A stretch of DNA of 42,511 nt, from positions 1 to 42,511 of the forward strand of contig CALWSM010000004.1 of the NCBI GenBank assembly GCA_944384185.1. Reading direction: 5' to 3'. The translations under genes were made by a program, and so were the position numbers. The notes beneath the pieces are model-generated. The model saw only the letters and a program-made list of their open reading frames with translations. It did not search any database and had not been told where the DNA came from. The stretch is from an uncultured Blautia sp. GTDB taxonomy: Bacteria; Bacillota; Clostridia; Lachnospirales; Lachnospiraceae. Positions 8,489 to 16,680 of this stretch are shown here, in pieces (position 1 is the first letter of the stretch; every line of letters starts with the position of its first letter).

Positions 8489-9988
8489 ATGAAAAAATTA
8501 AGCTATGGAACCCTGGAAGAACAGGGTTATGAAGGATATCTTTTGAAGGAAGCTCCGGAACGGGTGCTTCAGTTCGGAGAAGGAAATTTTCTCCGGGCCT
8601 TTGTGGATTATTTCATCGACATGATGAATGAAAAAGCAGGTTTTAACAGTAAGGTTGTCCTGGTACAGCCTATTGCCAATCACAGCGGTTTCAGTCTGGC
8701 GGATGTGATCAATGAGCAGGAAGGTCTCTATACCCTGTATTTAAGAGGCTTTGAAAACGGACAGAAGGTCAATGACAAGAGGATCATCTCCTGTGTCAGC
8801 CGTTGTCTGAACGTGCACAGTGATTATGAACAGGTAATGGCCTGCGCCGAGAATCCGGATCTGCGCTTTATTGCATGTAACACCACAGAGGCAGGCATTG
8901 CCTACGATCCCTCCTGTAAATTTACCGAAACCCCTCCTTCCAGCTATCCCGCCAAGCTGACCCAGTTCCTCTACCGCCGTTTCCAGGCTTTTGGAAACCA
9001 GGAGGGAAAAGGCTTTGTCATTCTGGCCTGCGAGCTCATTGACAACAACGGAAAAGAGCTGGAAAAATGTGTGCTGAAATATGCAAAGCAGTGGGAGCTT
9101 GGAGAGGATTTCCTCCAGTGGATCGAAAAGGAAAATATCTTCTGTTCTACCCTGGTAGACCGGATCGTTACCGGTTATCCCAGAGCTGAGGCTGCCGCTA
9201 TCAATGAAGAAAACGGATATGAGGACAATCTCATCGATACCGGAGAAGTCTTTGGCTTCTGGGTGATTGAAGGCCCTCAGTCTTTGAAGGAGGAGCTTCC
9301 CTTTGCCAAGGCCGGCCTTCCTGTTCTGATCACCGATGATCATAAGCCTTATAAGCAGAGAAAAGTCCGCATCCTCAACGGCGCCCATACCTCTATGGTC
9401 CTTGGGGCTTATCTGGCAGGCCAGGATATTGTCCGGGACTGTATGCATGACGATACGATCCTGGATTTTATGAATAAAACCATCTATGAAGAGATCATTC
9501 CGACTCTGTCTCTCTCCGAAGAAGACTGTAAAGACTTTGCCGCCGCAGTAACAGAGCGTTTCAAGAATCCCTTCATTGACCACGCTCTCCTGTCCATCTC
9601 CCTGAACTCCACTTCCAAATGGAGAGCCCGGGTACTGCCTTCCCTGGAGGGATATGTGGAAAAATTCCATAAGCTGCCGGCCTGCATCACTGCTTCCTTT
9701 GCTTTCTATATCCAGTTCTATCGGGGCACCGAGCTGACAGACGCCGGTCTGGCGGCAGTACGGCCCAAAGGAGACGCCTATACCATCTCTGACGACCGGT
9801 CTGTACTGGAATTTTATTACGCACACAGAGAGGATTCTGCAAAAGATCTGGTACATGCCGTATGCGCCAATACGGATTTCTGGGGTAAAGATCTGACAGA
9901 GATCCCGGGCTTTGAAGAGGAAGTCGCCAGGATCCTGGAATATGTGGAAAAGAACGGTACTTACAGTGAAATGAAAGCCTGCCTGTAA
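8489..9988 (+). CDS. uxaB: Tagaturonate reductase (altronate oxidoreductase) UxaB
   Basis: NADH-dependent reductase (EC 1.1.1.58) turning D-tagaturonate into D-altronate, the step between UxaC and UxaA. The 499 aa belong to the mannitol-dehydrogenase-like family: N-terminal nucleotide-binding motif VLQFGEGNFLRAF (26-38) and the conserved KVRILNGAHTSMV segment with its catalytic-region Lys and His. The family also includes UxuB (fructuronate reductase); the UxaB call rests on the N-terminal sequence type and the neighbouring altronate dehydratase. AAAGGAG stands before the ATG. The stop codon lies inside a palindrome that may end or protect the transcript. Confidence 0.92.
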   Translation: MKKLSYGTLEEQGYEGYLLKEAPERVLQFGEGNFLRAFVDYFIDMMNEKAGFNSKVVLVQPIANHSGFSLADVINEQEGLYTLYLRGFENGQKVNDKRIISCVSRCLNVHSDYEQVMACAENPDLRFIACNTTEAGIAYDPSCKFTETPPSSYPAKLTQFLYRRFQAFGNQEGKGFVILACELIDNNGKELEKCVLKYAKQWELGEDFLQWIEKENIFCSTLVDRIVTGYPRAEAAAINEENGYEDNLIDTGEVFGFWVIEGPQSLKEELPFAKAGLPVLITDDHKPYKQRKVRILNGAHTSMVLGAYLAGQDIVRDCMHDDTILDFMNKTIYEEIIPTLSLSEEDCKDFAAAVTERFKNPFIDHALLSISLNSTSKWRARVLPSLEGYVEKFHKLPACITASFAFYIQFYRGTELTDAGLAAVRPKGDAYTISDDRSVLEFYYAHREDSAKDLVHAVCANTDFWGKDLTEIPGFEEEVARILEYVEKNGTYSEMKACL

Positions 9989-10000
9989 AATTACAGGCAG
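9979..10000. terminator. Perfect palindrome across the uxaB stop codon
   Basis: Ten-base arms CTGCCTGTAA and TTACAGGCAG with AA between; the first arm contains the TAA stop (9986-9988). No real T run follows on the plus strand (CGCCTCCCCTCTTTTCC), so it is either a weak terminator or an mRNA 3' stabiliser. Confidence 0.5.
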
Positions 10001-10031
10001 CGCCTCCCCTCTTTTCCGATAAGGCCCCATC

Positions 10032-10061
10032 TTGTATTTACAGACGGCCCTGTGTTAGAAT
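10032..10061 (+). promoter_or_regulatory. Promoter of the GNAT gene
   Basis: TTGTAT (10032-10037), 18-base spacer, TAGAAT (10056-10061) with an extended TG one base upstream of the -10. It gives the acetyltransferase its own transcript of about 35 leader bases. Confidence 0.6.
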
Positions 10062-10100
10062 AAAGCGGAAAAGAATTCAGAGGAAAAGAGGTAGAAGACC

Positions 10101-10571
10101 ATGAAGGTACGAATGGCTCAGGAAAAAGACATCCCACGGATCCACAGCTTGCTGGCTCAGGTGGCCATGGTCCATCACAAAGGCAGGCCGGATCTGTTTA
10201 AACCGGGGAAAAGCAAGTATACCGATGAAGAATTAAAAATCCTCCTTCAGGACAGCAGCCGCCCTATACTGGCGGCAGTAGATGAAAAGGACTGTATGCA
10301 GGGATATGCCTTCTGTATATTCCAGCAGTATCAGGATCACAATATCATGACAGATATTAAGACCCTGTATATCGACGATCTCTGTGTGGACGAGACTATG
10401 CGGGGAAAGCACATCGGAAGGCTGCTGTATAACGCCGCTCTGGCTTACGCCAGGGAACATGGCTGCTATAATCTGACCCTGAATGTGTGGAGCTGTAATG
10501 AAAGCGCCATGAAATTCTATGAATCCTGCGGTCTGAAGCCTCAGAAAGTAGGAATGGAAGTAATCCTTTAA
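10101..10571 (+). CDS. GNAT-family N-acetyltransferase
   Basis: A 156-aa acetyltransferase with the GNAT fold. The acetyl-CoA phosphate-binding motif is visible as RGKHIGRLL after the beta-4 strand DDLCVDETM, and the C-terminal FYESCGLKPQ segment is typical of the family. It starts with KVRMAQEKDIPRIHSLL, the usual beta-1/alpha-1 entry. AAAAGAGG precedes the ATG. It stands alone between uxaB and a terminator shared with fabH, with its own promoter. The acceptor (protein, amine or small molecule) cannot be inferred. Confidence 0.88.
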   Translation: MKVRMAQEKDIPRIHSLLAQVAMVHHKGRPDLFKPGKSKYTDEELKILLQDSSRPILAAVDEKDCMQGYAFCIFQQYQDHNIMTDIKTLYIDDLCVDETMRGKHIGRLLYNAALAYAREHGCYNLTLNVWSCNESAMKFYESCGLKPQKVGMEVIL

Positions 10572-10596
10572 AGCCGGCGCCCGTATCCGGATATAA

Positions 10597-10660
10597 CAAA
10601 AAGCGTCATGGAACAGATTGCTGAAAGTTTTTCAAAAATCTGTTTCATGACGCCTTTTCT
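10597..10660. terminator. Bidirectional terminator between the GNAT gene and fabH
   Basis: Seventeen-base arms 10603-10619 and 10637-10653 pair with a single G.T wobble. CTTTTC follows on the plus strand, and AACAAAAA before the stem gives a T run for the minus strand. The loop is 17 bases. Confidence 0.9.
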
Positions 10661-10679
10661 ATTCTCCGTCTCCGGTTCT

Positions 10680-11642
10680 TTACCACTCCAGCAGAGAAGC
10701 GCCCCAGGTCAGCCCTGCGCCGAATCCGGAAAGAACGATCTTGTCTCCTCTTTCCAGCATGCCCTTTCGGTTCATTTCATCTAAAAGGATGGGAATGCTC
10801 GCCGCAGATGTGTTCCCGTAAAAATGAAGGTTCATAGGGAATTTCTCCTCCGGCTCTTTCATTCTCCTGGCCACGCTGTCGATGATCCTGCTGTTTGCCT
10901 GATGGAGTACATAATACTTGATCTCTTCCCTGGCGGTCCCTGTTTTTTCCAGAAGTGTTCCGATACACTCCGGAACCTTTTTGACAGCAAATTTAAACAC
11001 CGGCTGTCCTTCCATATAGATGTAATCCGTCTTCTGTTCATTTGGGGACAGGAAATTACCGGTTTCCCTGGCTTTGCAGGTAAGCACCGATCCCTGACCG
11101 CCATCGGAATACTGGACCATATCGATCATTCCCCGGTCCTCTGCCTGGATCAGGGCGGCTCCCGCCCCGTCTCCGAAAAGAACACAGGTGCTTCTGTCTT
11201 CCCAGTCAACCAGTTTGGACATGGTTTCCGCTCCCACAAGAAGGGCTTTCTTATAAACCCCGGCTTTCATATATGCCTGTACCGTATTCAGGCCAAAAAG
11301 AAATCCTGAGCAGGCGGCGCTGAGATCAAAGGCCACTGCATTTACCGCTCCCAGAGCCTTCTGCACACAGCAGGCAGTATTGGGAAAGAAATAATCCGGA
11401 GAACAGGTGGCTACAATGATCAGATCCAGCTCTGACGGATCTGTGTCTCCGTCCTCCAACGCCTTCTTTGCTGCAGCCACAGACATGGAAACTGTGGTTT
11501 CTTCACCGGCAAGTCTCCTTTCTTTGATCCCTGTACGGCTGGAAATCCACTCATCGTTAGTCTCCACCACTTTGGACAGATCGTCGTTTGTTACCTTATG
11601 GACGGGAACAGAACTCCCGGTTCCGATAATTCTAGCTGTCAT
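10680..11642 (-). CDS. fabH: 3-oxoacyl-ACP synthase III (FabH)
   Basis: Beta-ketoacyl-ACP synthase III starts type II fatty acid synthesis by joining acetyl- or branched acyl-CoA to malonyl-ACP. The 320 aa show the complete Cys-His-Asn triad: C111 in AACSGF, H247 in LHQAN, N277 in GNTSAAS. The gene stands alone here; the rest of the fab cluster is not in the window. It has a strong promoter whose -35 overlaps the stop of the preceding gene and a palindrome close to the FabT consensus at the expected start site, so it is probably under fatty-acid control. Confidence 0.95.
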   Translation of the reverse strand: MTARIIGTGSSVPVHKVTNDDLSKVVETNDEWISSRTGIKERRLAGEETTVSMSVAAAKKALEDGDTDPSELDLIIVATCSPDYFFPNTACCVQKALGAVNAVAFDLSAACSGFLFGLNTVQAYMKAGVYKKALLVGAETMSKLVDWEDRSTCVLFGDGAGAALIQAEDRGMIDMVQYSDGGQGSVLTCKARETGNFLSPNEQKTDYIYMEGQPVFKFAVKKVPECIGTLLEKTGTAREEIKYYVLHQANSRIIDSVARRMKEPEEKFPMNLHFYGNTSAASIPILLDEMNRKGMLERGDKIVLSGFGAGLTWGASLLEW

Positions 11643-11680
11643 AGCTTTACCTCTATATCATCCCATTGTTTTTTATTTCA

Positions 11681-11703
11681 AATATTTTGATATACAAAAT
11701 ATT
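11681..11703 (-). promoter_or_regulatory. FabT-like operator in front of fabH
   Basis: A 23-bp dyad with arms AATATTTTG and CAAAATATT around ATATA. The 17-base core on the minus strand, ATTTTGTATATCAAAAT (11684-11700), matches the FabT consensus AnTTTGAnTATCAAAnT at all fixed positions but one. It lies 8 bases after the fabH -10, where a MarR-type repressor would block transcription. The consensus is from memory of the streptococcal FabT literature. Confidence 0.65.
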
Positions 11704-11711
11704 CTTTTCTT

Positions 11712-11740
11712 AGTATACAGGAGTTCCTAAGCTTTGTCAA
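11712..11740 (-). promoter_or_regulatory. Promoter of fabH
   Basis: Minus strand: perfect TTGACA (11735-11740), 17-base spacer, TATACT (11712-11717). It separates fabH from the upstream membrane-protein gene, whose stop codon lies inside the -35. Confidence 0.85.
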
Positions 11741-12633
11741 TTATCCTGTGTAGTATTCTCGTCATTATATATTTTCCGGATTTCTTTGGACAATTCCCGG
11801 TTCAGATTATCCAGATCGATCCTCTCTCCCTGCCGTCTTCCATAACCTGCAGATGCTTCTGCCCTTTCATACAGTTTCTGCCGCTCTTTTTTCCTGGCTT
11901 CATAGATTTCTTCCAGGTCTTCGTCATCATAATCCTCTGCATCAAAGTGATCCTTCTTAGGCTTGCTCTTCTTGGGTACTGTCTTTTTCGGCGCTGTCTT
12001 TTTCGGCGCTTCCATCTCAGATTCTTTTTCTGAGTTCCAGGCTCTGCTGCTGTTTCTATAAGGCAGCGCCTGAACAAGGGCTCCGAAAACCGCCAGTACC
12101 AGTCCCAACAGGATCTGGGCGGCCATGGAGTCTACTCCCGCTATTGCCAGAAGCAGTCCCATTCCTCCGATCCCCCCGCAAAAAGCGGTGATCGCAATTA
12201 CCATCTGCCGCTCATATCCCAAAGCCAGGGTACCGGCGAAAACGCCTATGACCAGAACGATCAGATGGGTCATCAGGGAAGGGCTGTCCAGCATGGTAAT
12301 GGCCATAAAATATACCAGGCCTGTGCACATGACAAAAACTCCCAGTTTATAAAACACCCAGGCCAGCAGACAGAGGATCAGGGCGCATCCTGCTCCTGCA
12401 GCCAGAGCCAGCGTCCAGTCTCCCAGTATACGATAGCCTGCCGCCGTGCCTCCTGCGCCTCCCGCCGCCAGTCCCAGAAGACACCCCCAGACTTTTCGCA
12501 AACGGTATCCTATAAAACAGTTGAGAAGTGCAAAAACTGCTCCGACAAAAGTAAACACGATCCTATATTCTTGAGGCGTCTGCTCCCACAGGTTCATTAT
12601 ATTTTCCCAAACCTGTTCTATCTGCATTGTCAT
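11737..12633 (-). CDS. DUF4203/TMEM198-like membrane protein with Lys-rich cytoplasmic tail
   Basis: A 298-aa membrane protein of unknown function. Residues 25-195 are a run of about seven hydrophobic segments rich in Gly and Ala (for example LGLAAGGAGGTAAGYRI), which fits the DUF4203 family. From about residue 205 the protein turns highly charged, with alternating Lys/Pro stretches (KKTAPKKTVPKKSKPKKD), an acidic patch (DAEDYDDEDLEE) and a probable helix to the end. It begins 6 bp after the DUF5662 gene and is the last gene of the clc operon. Family membership is from the hydropathy pattern only. Confidence 0.7.
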   Translation of the reverse strand: MTMQIEQVWENIMNLWEQTPQEYRIVFTFVGAVFALLNCFIGYRLRKVWGCLLGLAAGGAGGTAAGYRILGDWTLALAAGAGCALILCLLAWVFYKLGVFVMCTGLVYFMAITMLDSPSLMTHLIVLVIGVFAGTLALGYERQMVIAITAFCGGIGGMGLLLAIAGVDSMAAQILLGLVLAVFGALVQALPYRNSSRAWNSEKESEMEAPKKTAPKKTVPKKSKPKKDHFDAEDYDDEDLEEIYEARKKERQKLYERAEASAGYGRRQGERIDLDNLNRELSKEIRKIYNDENTTQDN

Positions 12634-12639
12634 AACTTT

Positions 12640-13176
12640 CTACTTTCCTTTCAAATATACATGCTTAATATACCTCAGAGTTTCTTTTTCCCCTCTCACA
12701 GCAAGCATCCGGAGAAGCATCTCCAGATCTTCATTGGTTTTTTTATGGACAAACCACAGCCGGTCTCTGCTTTTCAGGAAATATTCCAGCGGCGCTGCGT
12801 CTGTATAAGTATCAGGATGATAATTTCTGGATGCGCTGATCCGGTCCATTACCATCTCTGCAATATATTTTCTGGGCATGGGCACGCCCCGTATGATGGT
12901 ATCGCAGTCAATGCCGTAATCCACCCAGTGTTCAAAATGATGCTTATTTCTCCCATAATGATGGATCCAGGAAGTGGAAAGTCCTGTAGCTTCCCTCTCC
13001 GCATTATTGGGGCTCCGGTTGCCCTGATAATATCTGCATCCCACAGAGAACTCTGTCCAGGAATACTTGGACAGGTCATGAAGGAGCCCCTGTTTATAAA
13101 GTCCAATTTTAAAACAATATTTCATTACTAAAAGCTTGTGCCTTGTAATCGTCTTAAAATGTTGCCAGACCCGCAT
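12640..13176 (-). CDS. DUF5662 family protein
   Basis: A 178-aa soluble protein of a conserved Bacillota family without known function. The family features are visible: WQHFKTITRHKLLVMKYCFKIG at the start, then LLHDLSKYSWTEF, NAERE and WIHHYGRNKHHFEHWVDYG. The spaced His/Asp pairs (HD at about 34-35, HH at 93-94, HHFEH at 99-103) recall HD-type metal-dependent phosphohydrolases, but no match to a known HD enzyme is claimed. Its first 49 bases overlap the end of the GH13 gene in another frame, which suggests coupling. I keep ATG 13176 because the N-terminal residues look like family sequence. Confidence 0.8.
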   Translation of the reverse strand: MRVWQHFKTITRHKLLVMKYCFKIGLYKQGLLHDLSKYSWTEFSVGCRYYQGNRSPNNAEREATGLSTSWIHHYGRNKHHFEHWVDYGIDCDTIIRGVPMPRKYIAEMVMDRISASRNYHPDTYTDAAPLEYFLKSRDRLWFVHKKTNEDLEMLLRMLAVRGEKETLRYIKHVYLKGK

Positions 13177-15044
13177 GCTTTTTCATCCTGCTTTCCTGTT
13201 AAAATAATAATTGTCCTTGGAGGGATCTCTATGGTTTTCTCCTTCAGATTTTCCTCATCCGGCACAAATTCCCCGGATTCTTCCTCATTCGTCGCCATAA
13301 CCTTTCTCCAGCATATCTCCCTGGAGGCTCCCGGCAGGGCTATCTCATGGGGCATCCAGTGGAAATTGCAGGCCAGGAAGATAAAATCCCGGTCCTGTCC
13401 CGCATAATCTCCGCAGTACATGATCCCCAGATATCTCTGGCTTCTGCCTCTATCCAGATACCAGGCCTGTTCTCCGTGATAAGAAATATCCGGATATCCC
13501 AGGGCTTTGTAATCCGTTCCCTTTGGTTCTGTTTCCATGTGAAGGAGAGGATTCTTCTTCCGGAATGCGATGGCCTTTTTCACAAAGTCCAGAAGCTTTC
13601 CATTTTTCTTCCGGCCTCTCCAGTCTATCCAGCCAATCTCGTTATCCTGGCACCACACGTTATTATTTCCCTTCTGGGAATTCCCCCATTCATCCCCCTG
13701 GAAGATCATGGGCGTCCCCTGAGAAAACAGCAGCATGGCAAAGGCGTTTTTCAGCTGACGGAAACGGAGCTGCCGGATATTCTGCTTTCTGGTAGGCCCT
13801 TCCGCCCCGCAGTTCCAGGTACAATTGTATTCCAGACCATCCTGGTTATCCTCTCCGTTCGCCTCATTATGCCGTTCCTCATAGGCTACCATATCCGCCA
13901 TCGTAAATCCGTCCTGATCCGCCATATAATTGACCACTCCGTTAAAGGAGGGGTTTCTCCGGATACGGAACAAAAACTCTCCCATCATGTTTTCGTCCCC
14001 TTTCAGCATATGGCGCATACAGTAAAGGAATCCTTCATTATATTCCCCTGCGTTTTTATAAAAAAGCTTCCTTCCCCCCAGTATCCGTTCCCCGTCTACG
14101 TCATGGAAAAAAAGCTTGGTCCCGGACAGATAGGGGTCTTTCATAAACAGCTCGGGACAGATTCCCTTTCCCATAAAATGAAAGCCATCGATATGGTATT
14201 CCCGCTTCCAGAACCGGATGATCTCCAGCATTTCCGAAGGCGCCGTATCTTCTTCAAAATAAAACTCCATAAGGCATTCCAGTCCCCCCTGATGAAGACT
14301 GTCCACCATATGCTTAAACTCCTGAACAGGATTGTTCGTAGCGCAGAAAGCAGACTTAGGGGCGTAATAGCAGGCGTCTCCCGTGTATCCCCAGCAGTTT
14401 ATCCGGGGCTTTTCATCTTTTTTTCTCTTTTCTTCCGTATAGGAGTACAAACGGTCCCGTCTCCTGATCCGCAGCCGTTCCCGGTATTCGTAGGCCGGCA
14501 TAAGGAGCACCGCCGTAATTCCCAGTTCCTGGAAATAAGGGATCTTATGTTCCAGGGCCTGGAAGGTTCCCTTTTTTCTCACTCCGGAGCTTTTATGCAT
14601 GGTAAAGCTTCTGACCTGAAGCTTATACAGTACAGACTCCGACAGGATTCTGGGTTCTCTCTTTTTTTCTTTCCACATATAGCGGTCTGTTTTCCAGCCG
14701 CAGCACAGATTTCCGGAAATTTCTTCTCCGAATCCCTGTACATTGCACAGATACCTGGCTCTTGGATCCTGGATTATTTCTCCGTCGATCCGATAATTAT
14801 ACCTTATCTCTTCCCGGATCCCTTTCACTTTTACAGAGAGGAGTTCCCCCTCTCTGCTCTCTTCCGGGAGGGGAATTTCCAGCTTTTCCTCTTCCTTCCC
14901 GTATAAGATCAGAGAAGCTTTTGATCCCCGGGGAACCTCCAGGGAAAATTCATAGCCGTCCGGAAGCCTGCGGACTCCCGGAGAACAGGAACATCCCGGA
15001 CCTGTCTGTACTTTTTCTTTCTTCTCTTTTCCTGCAGTATTCAA
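13128..15044 (-). CDS. GH13 debranching-enzyme-like protein lacking catalytic residues
   Basis: A 638-aa protein of the GlgX/isoamylase branch of GH13: an N-terminal early-set (CBM48-like) domain (about 20-115), a barrel (about 130-500) and a C-terminal beta domain. The barrel tail is plain family sequence (HNEANGEDNQDG 392-403, SQGTPMIFQGDEWG 441-454, WCQDNEIGWIDW 464-475). The catalytic sites are not: the nucleophile Asp of DGFRFD is M291 (DGFHFMGKG), the acid/base Glu of AEPWD is H314 (FHDVD), His of AHDG is Q377, and the region I DxxxNH is LMEFYF. Only D378 of the triad remains. It is probably a glucan-binding or regulatory pseudoenzyme. The start is TTG, preceded by ATGAGGTG. It follows clc by 22 bp. 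Confidence 0.88.
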   Translation of the reverse strand: MNTAGKEKKEKVQTGPGCSCSPGVRRLPDGYEFSLEVPRGSKASLILYGKEEEKLEIPLPEESREGELLSVKVKGIREEIRYNYRIDGEIIQDPRARYLCNVQGFGEEISGNLCCGWKTDRYMWKEKKREPRILSESVLYKLQVRSFTMHKSSGVRKKGTFQALEHKIPYFQELGITAVLLMPAYEYRERLRIRRRDRLYSYTEEKRKKDEKPRINCWGYTGDACYYAPKSAFCATNNPVQEFKHMVDSLHQGGLECLMEFYFEEDTAPSEMLEIIRFWKREYHIDGFHFMGKGICPELFMKDPYLSGTKLFFHDVDGERILGGRKLFYKNAGEYNEGFLYCMRHMLKGDENMMGEFLFRIRRNPSFNGVVNYMADQDGFTMADMVAYEERHNEANGEDNQDGLEYNCTWNCGAEGPTRKQNIRQLRFRQLKNAFAMLLFSQGTPMIFQGDEWGNSQKGNNNVWCQDNEIGWIDWRGRKKNGKLLDFVKKAIAFRKKNPLLHMETEPKGTDYKALGYPDISYHGEQAWYLDRGRSQRYLGIMYCGDYAGQDRDFIFLACNFHWMPHEIALPGASREICWRKVMATNEEESGEFVPDEENLKEKTIEIPPRTIIILTGKQDEKACGSGNILRRLQGTSF

Positions 15045-15066
15045 ACCGGCACCTCATTTCTTTTTC

Positions 15067-16674
15067 TCAATGGATAATCTTATCAGTCTTATTCTCTTTT
15101 TCTGTACATGCCTTTTCCATATAATCATATACAGCCGGCGCATCCATCTCATCGGTCATGGTGACAATGATGTCCCCCGCCATGAGTATGGTCCTCCCTC
15201 TGGGGATCAATTCTGCCTCGTTTCTCCTCACCGCTACGATCAGACAATTCCTGGGCCATTGTATCTGCTGGACCATCTTACCCTGCAGCGGACTTCCATA
15301 GCAGACTACAAATTCCTGTAAAATTTTTTCCCCTGTTTTTTCTGTTACCTTCTGTCCTCTTCTTCTCAAAAGATTATTAAGAAGACTCTCGTAGATAGGC
15401 TCTGATCTCACCCAGGAAGCCACCAGATAGGCGGTAATGGAGATCAGGGACATAGACAGCATCTGGCTGACCTGGCCTGTCATCTCAAATATCAGTATGA
15501 TCCCTGTAATAGGCGCTCTGACGATGGCTGTAAAATATCCCGCCATAGCCAGGAGTACAAAATTACTGATATAGGAGGGATCCAGCCCCATATACCGGGC
15601 GGCAAAGGTTCCATAGCTTCCACCGATAAGAGCTCCCAATACCAGAAGAGGAAAAAAGATCCCTCCCGGCGCTCCGGAGCCAAAGGAGATCAGGGAAAAC
15701 ACAAATTTCAGGGCCAGAAGCCCTAAGAGGGTTCCCAGAAGCATTTCTCCTCCCGCCGCCGTCTCGATGAGATCGTGTCCGCTTCCCAGAACCTGAGGCG
15801 CAAAGATCCCCAGGATCCCGGCCAGAAGGAAGGGGATCAGAAGACGGCTGGTCTCATTGAGTCTTTTCGCCTTATAATAAAGGTTCTGGACCCATAACGT
15901 CATTTTATTGTAAAAAGCTCCCAGCAGTCCCAGGATAACGCCAAGGATCAGGATATATCCGTAATACCGGGGCTGTATTTCCGCACCGATGTCAAACTGA
16001 AATACGGAACGGAAGCCTAAAAACTGACTGGAAACATAATCTGCCGTAATGGAAGCGGTCATCACCGAAACCAGAACGGAAACCGAAAAATTTTTATGTA
16101 TTTCTTCCAGGGAAAACATCACCCCTGCCAGAGGCGCATGAAAGGCTGCCGCCAATCCGGCGCTGGCCCCGCAGGTGAGCAGATATTTTTCCTCTGTCTT
16201 TCCCCTGTCCAGGACTTTGGATACCGCCTTTCCTGTCATGGCGCCGATCTGTATAGATGGGCCTTCTCTTCCAAGGGACAATCCAGCCAGCAGAGAAAGA
16301 AAACCTCCCAGGAATTTAGCGGGAAGCACCCTCCACCAGACCTGTTCCAGTTTTCCGGTCATTTCTCCCTCCACCTGAGGGATACCGCTGCCGGAGATCA
16401 TGGGTTCCCATTTCACCAGCTTTCCCACAATGCAGGCCATAAGGAACAGGAGAACAAACCATACTCCTGCCGCCACGGGATTTCCTCTGGCATAGTCCAG
16501 GATCCCATTCATAGCTACGCCTGCATACTCCAGAAGGACCCGGTAAAGCAGCACCACCAGACCGGCGATCAGTCCTACCAGGAACCCCTCCCCTGTCAAA
16601 ATAGTCTTAAAATGTTCTGCCCTGCGGATCGTGTGGGTGGCGTCCTTCTTCATCTTCGGGAACCTCCTTGCCAA
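15067..16674 (-). CDS. clcA: ClC-family H+/Cl- antiporter with RCK/TrkA-C domain
   Basis: Membrane anion transporter of 535 aa. The ClC filter motifs are all present: GSGIP (95-99), GREGP (135-139) with the gating Glu E137, and GAPGGIFFP further on. The proton-relay Glu pair is kept (SLEEIHK, E190/E191), which argues for a proton-coupled exchanger rather than a channel. The last 90 residues form a TrkA-C (RCK-C) like domain, a common clostridial fusion that may sense a ligand. AAGGAGG lies nine bases before the ATG. It heads an operon with the GH13-like, DUF5662 and DUF4203-like genes and has a strong promoter and a folded leader. Confidence 0.92.
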   Translation of the reverse strand: MARRFPKMKKDATHTIRRAEHFKTILTGEGFLVGLIAGLVVLLYRVLLEYAGVAMNGILDYARGNPVAAGVWFVLLFLMACIVGKLVKWEPMISGSGIPQVEGEMTGKLEQVWWRVLPAKFLGGFLSLLAGLSLGREGPSIQIGAMTGKAVSKVLDRGKTEEKYLLTCGASAGLAAAFHAPLAGVMFSLEEIHKNFSVSVLVSVMTASITADYVSSQFLGFRSVFQFDIGAEIQPRYYGYILILGVILGLLGAFYNKMTLWVQNLYYKAKRLNETSRLLIPFLLAGILGIFAPQVLGSGHDLIETAAGGEMLLGTLLGLLALKFVFSLISFGSGAPGGIFFPLLVLGALIGGSYGTFAARYMGLDPSYISNFVLLAMAGYFTAIVRAPITGIILIFEMTGQVSQMLSMSLISITAYLVASWVRSEPIYESLLNNLLRRRGQKVTEKTGEKILQEFVVCYGSPLQGKMVQQIQWPRNCLIVAVRRNEAELIPRGRTILMAGDIIVTMTDEMDAPAVYDYMEKACTEKENKTDKIIH

Positions 16675-16680
16675 GAATCT

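Noticed and set aside
8741..10030. 429-aa minus-strand open frame opposite uxaB
   Set aside because: uxaB is complete on the plus strand; no ribosome site or family sequence on the minus strand.
13347..14906. 519-aa plus-strand open frame opposite the GH13-like gene
   Set aside because: No recognisable domain; the minus-strand frame has clear GH13 sequence.
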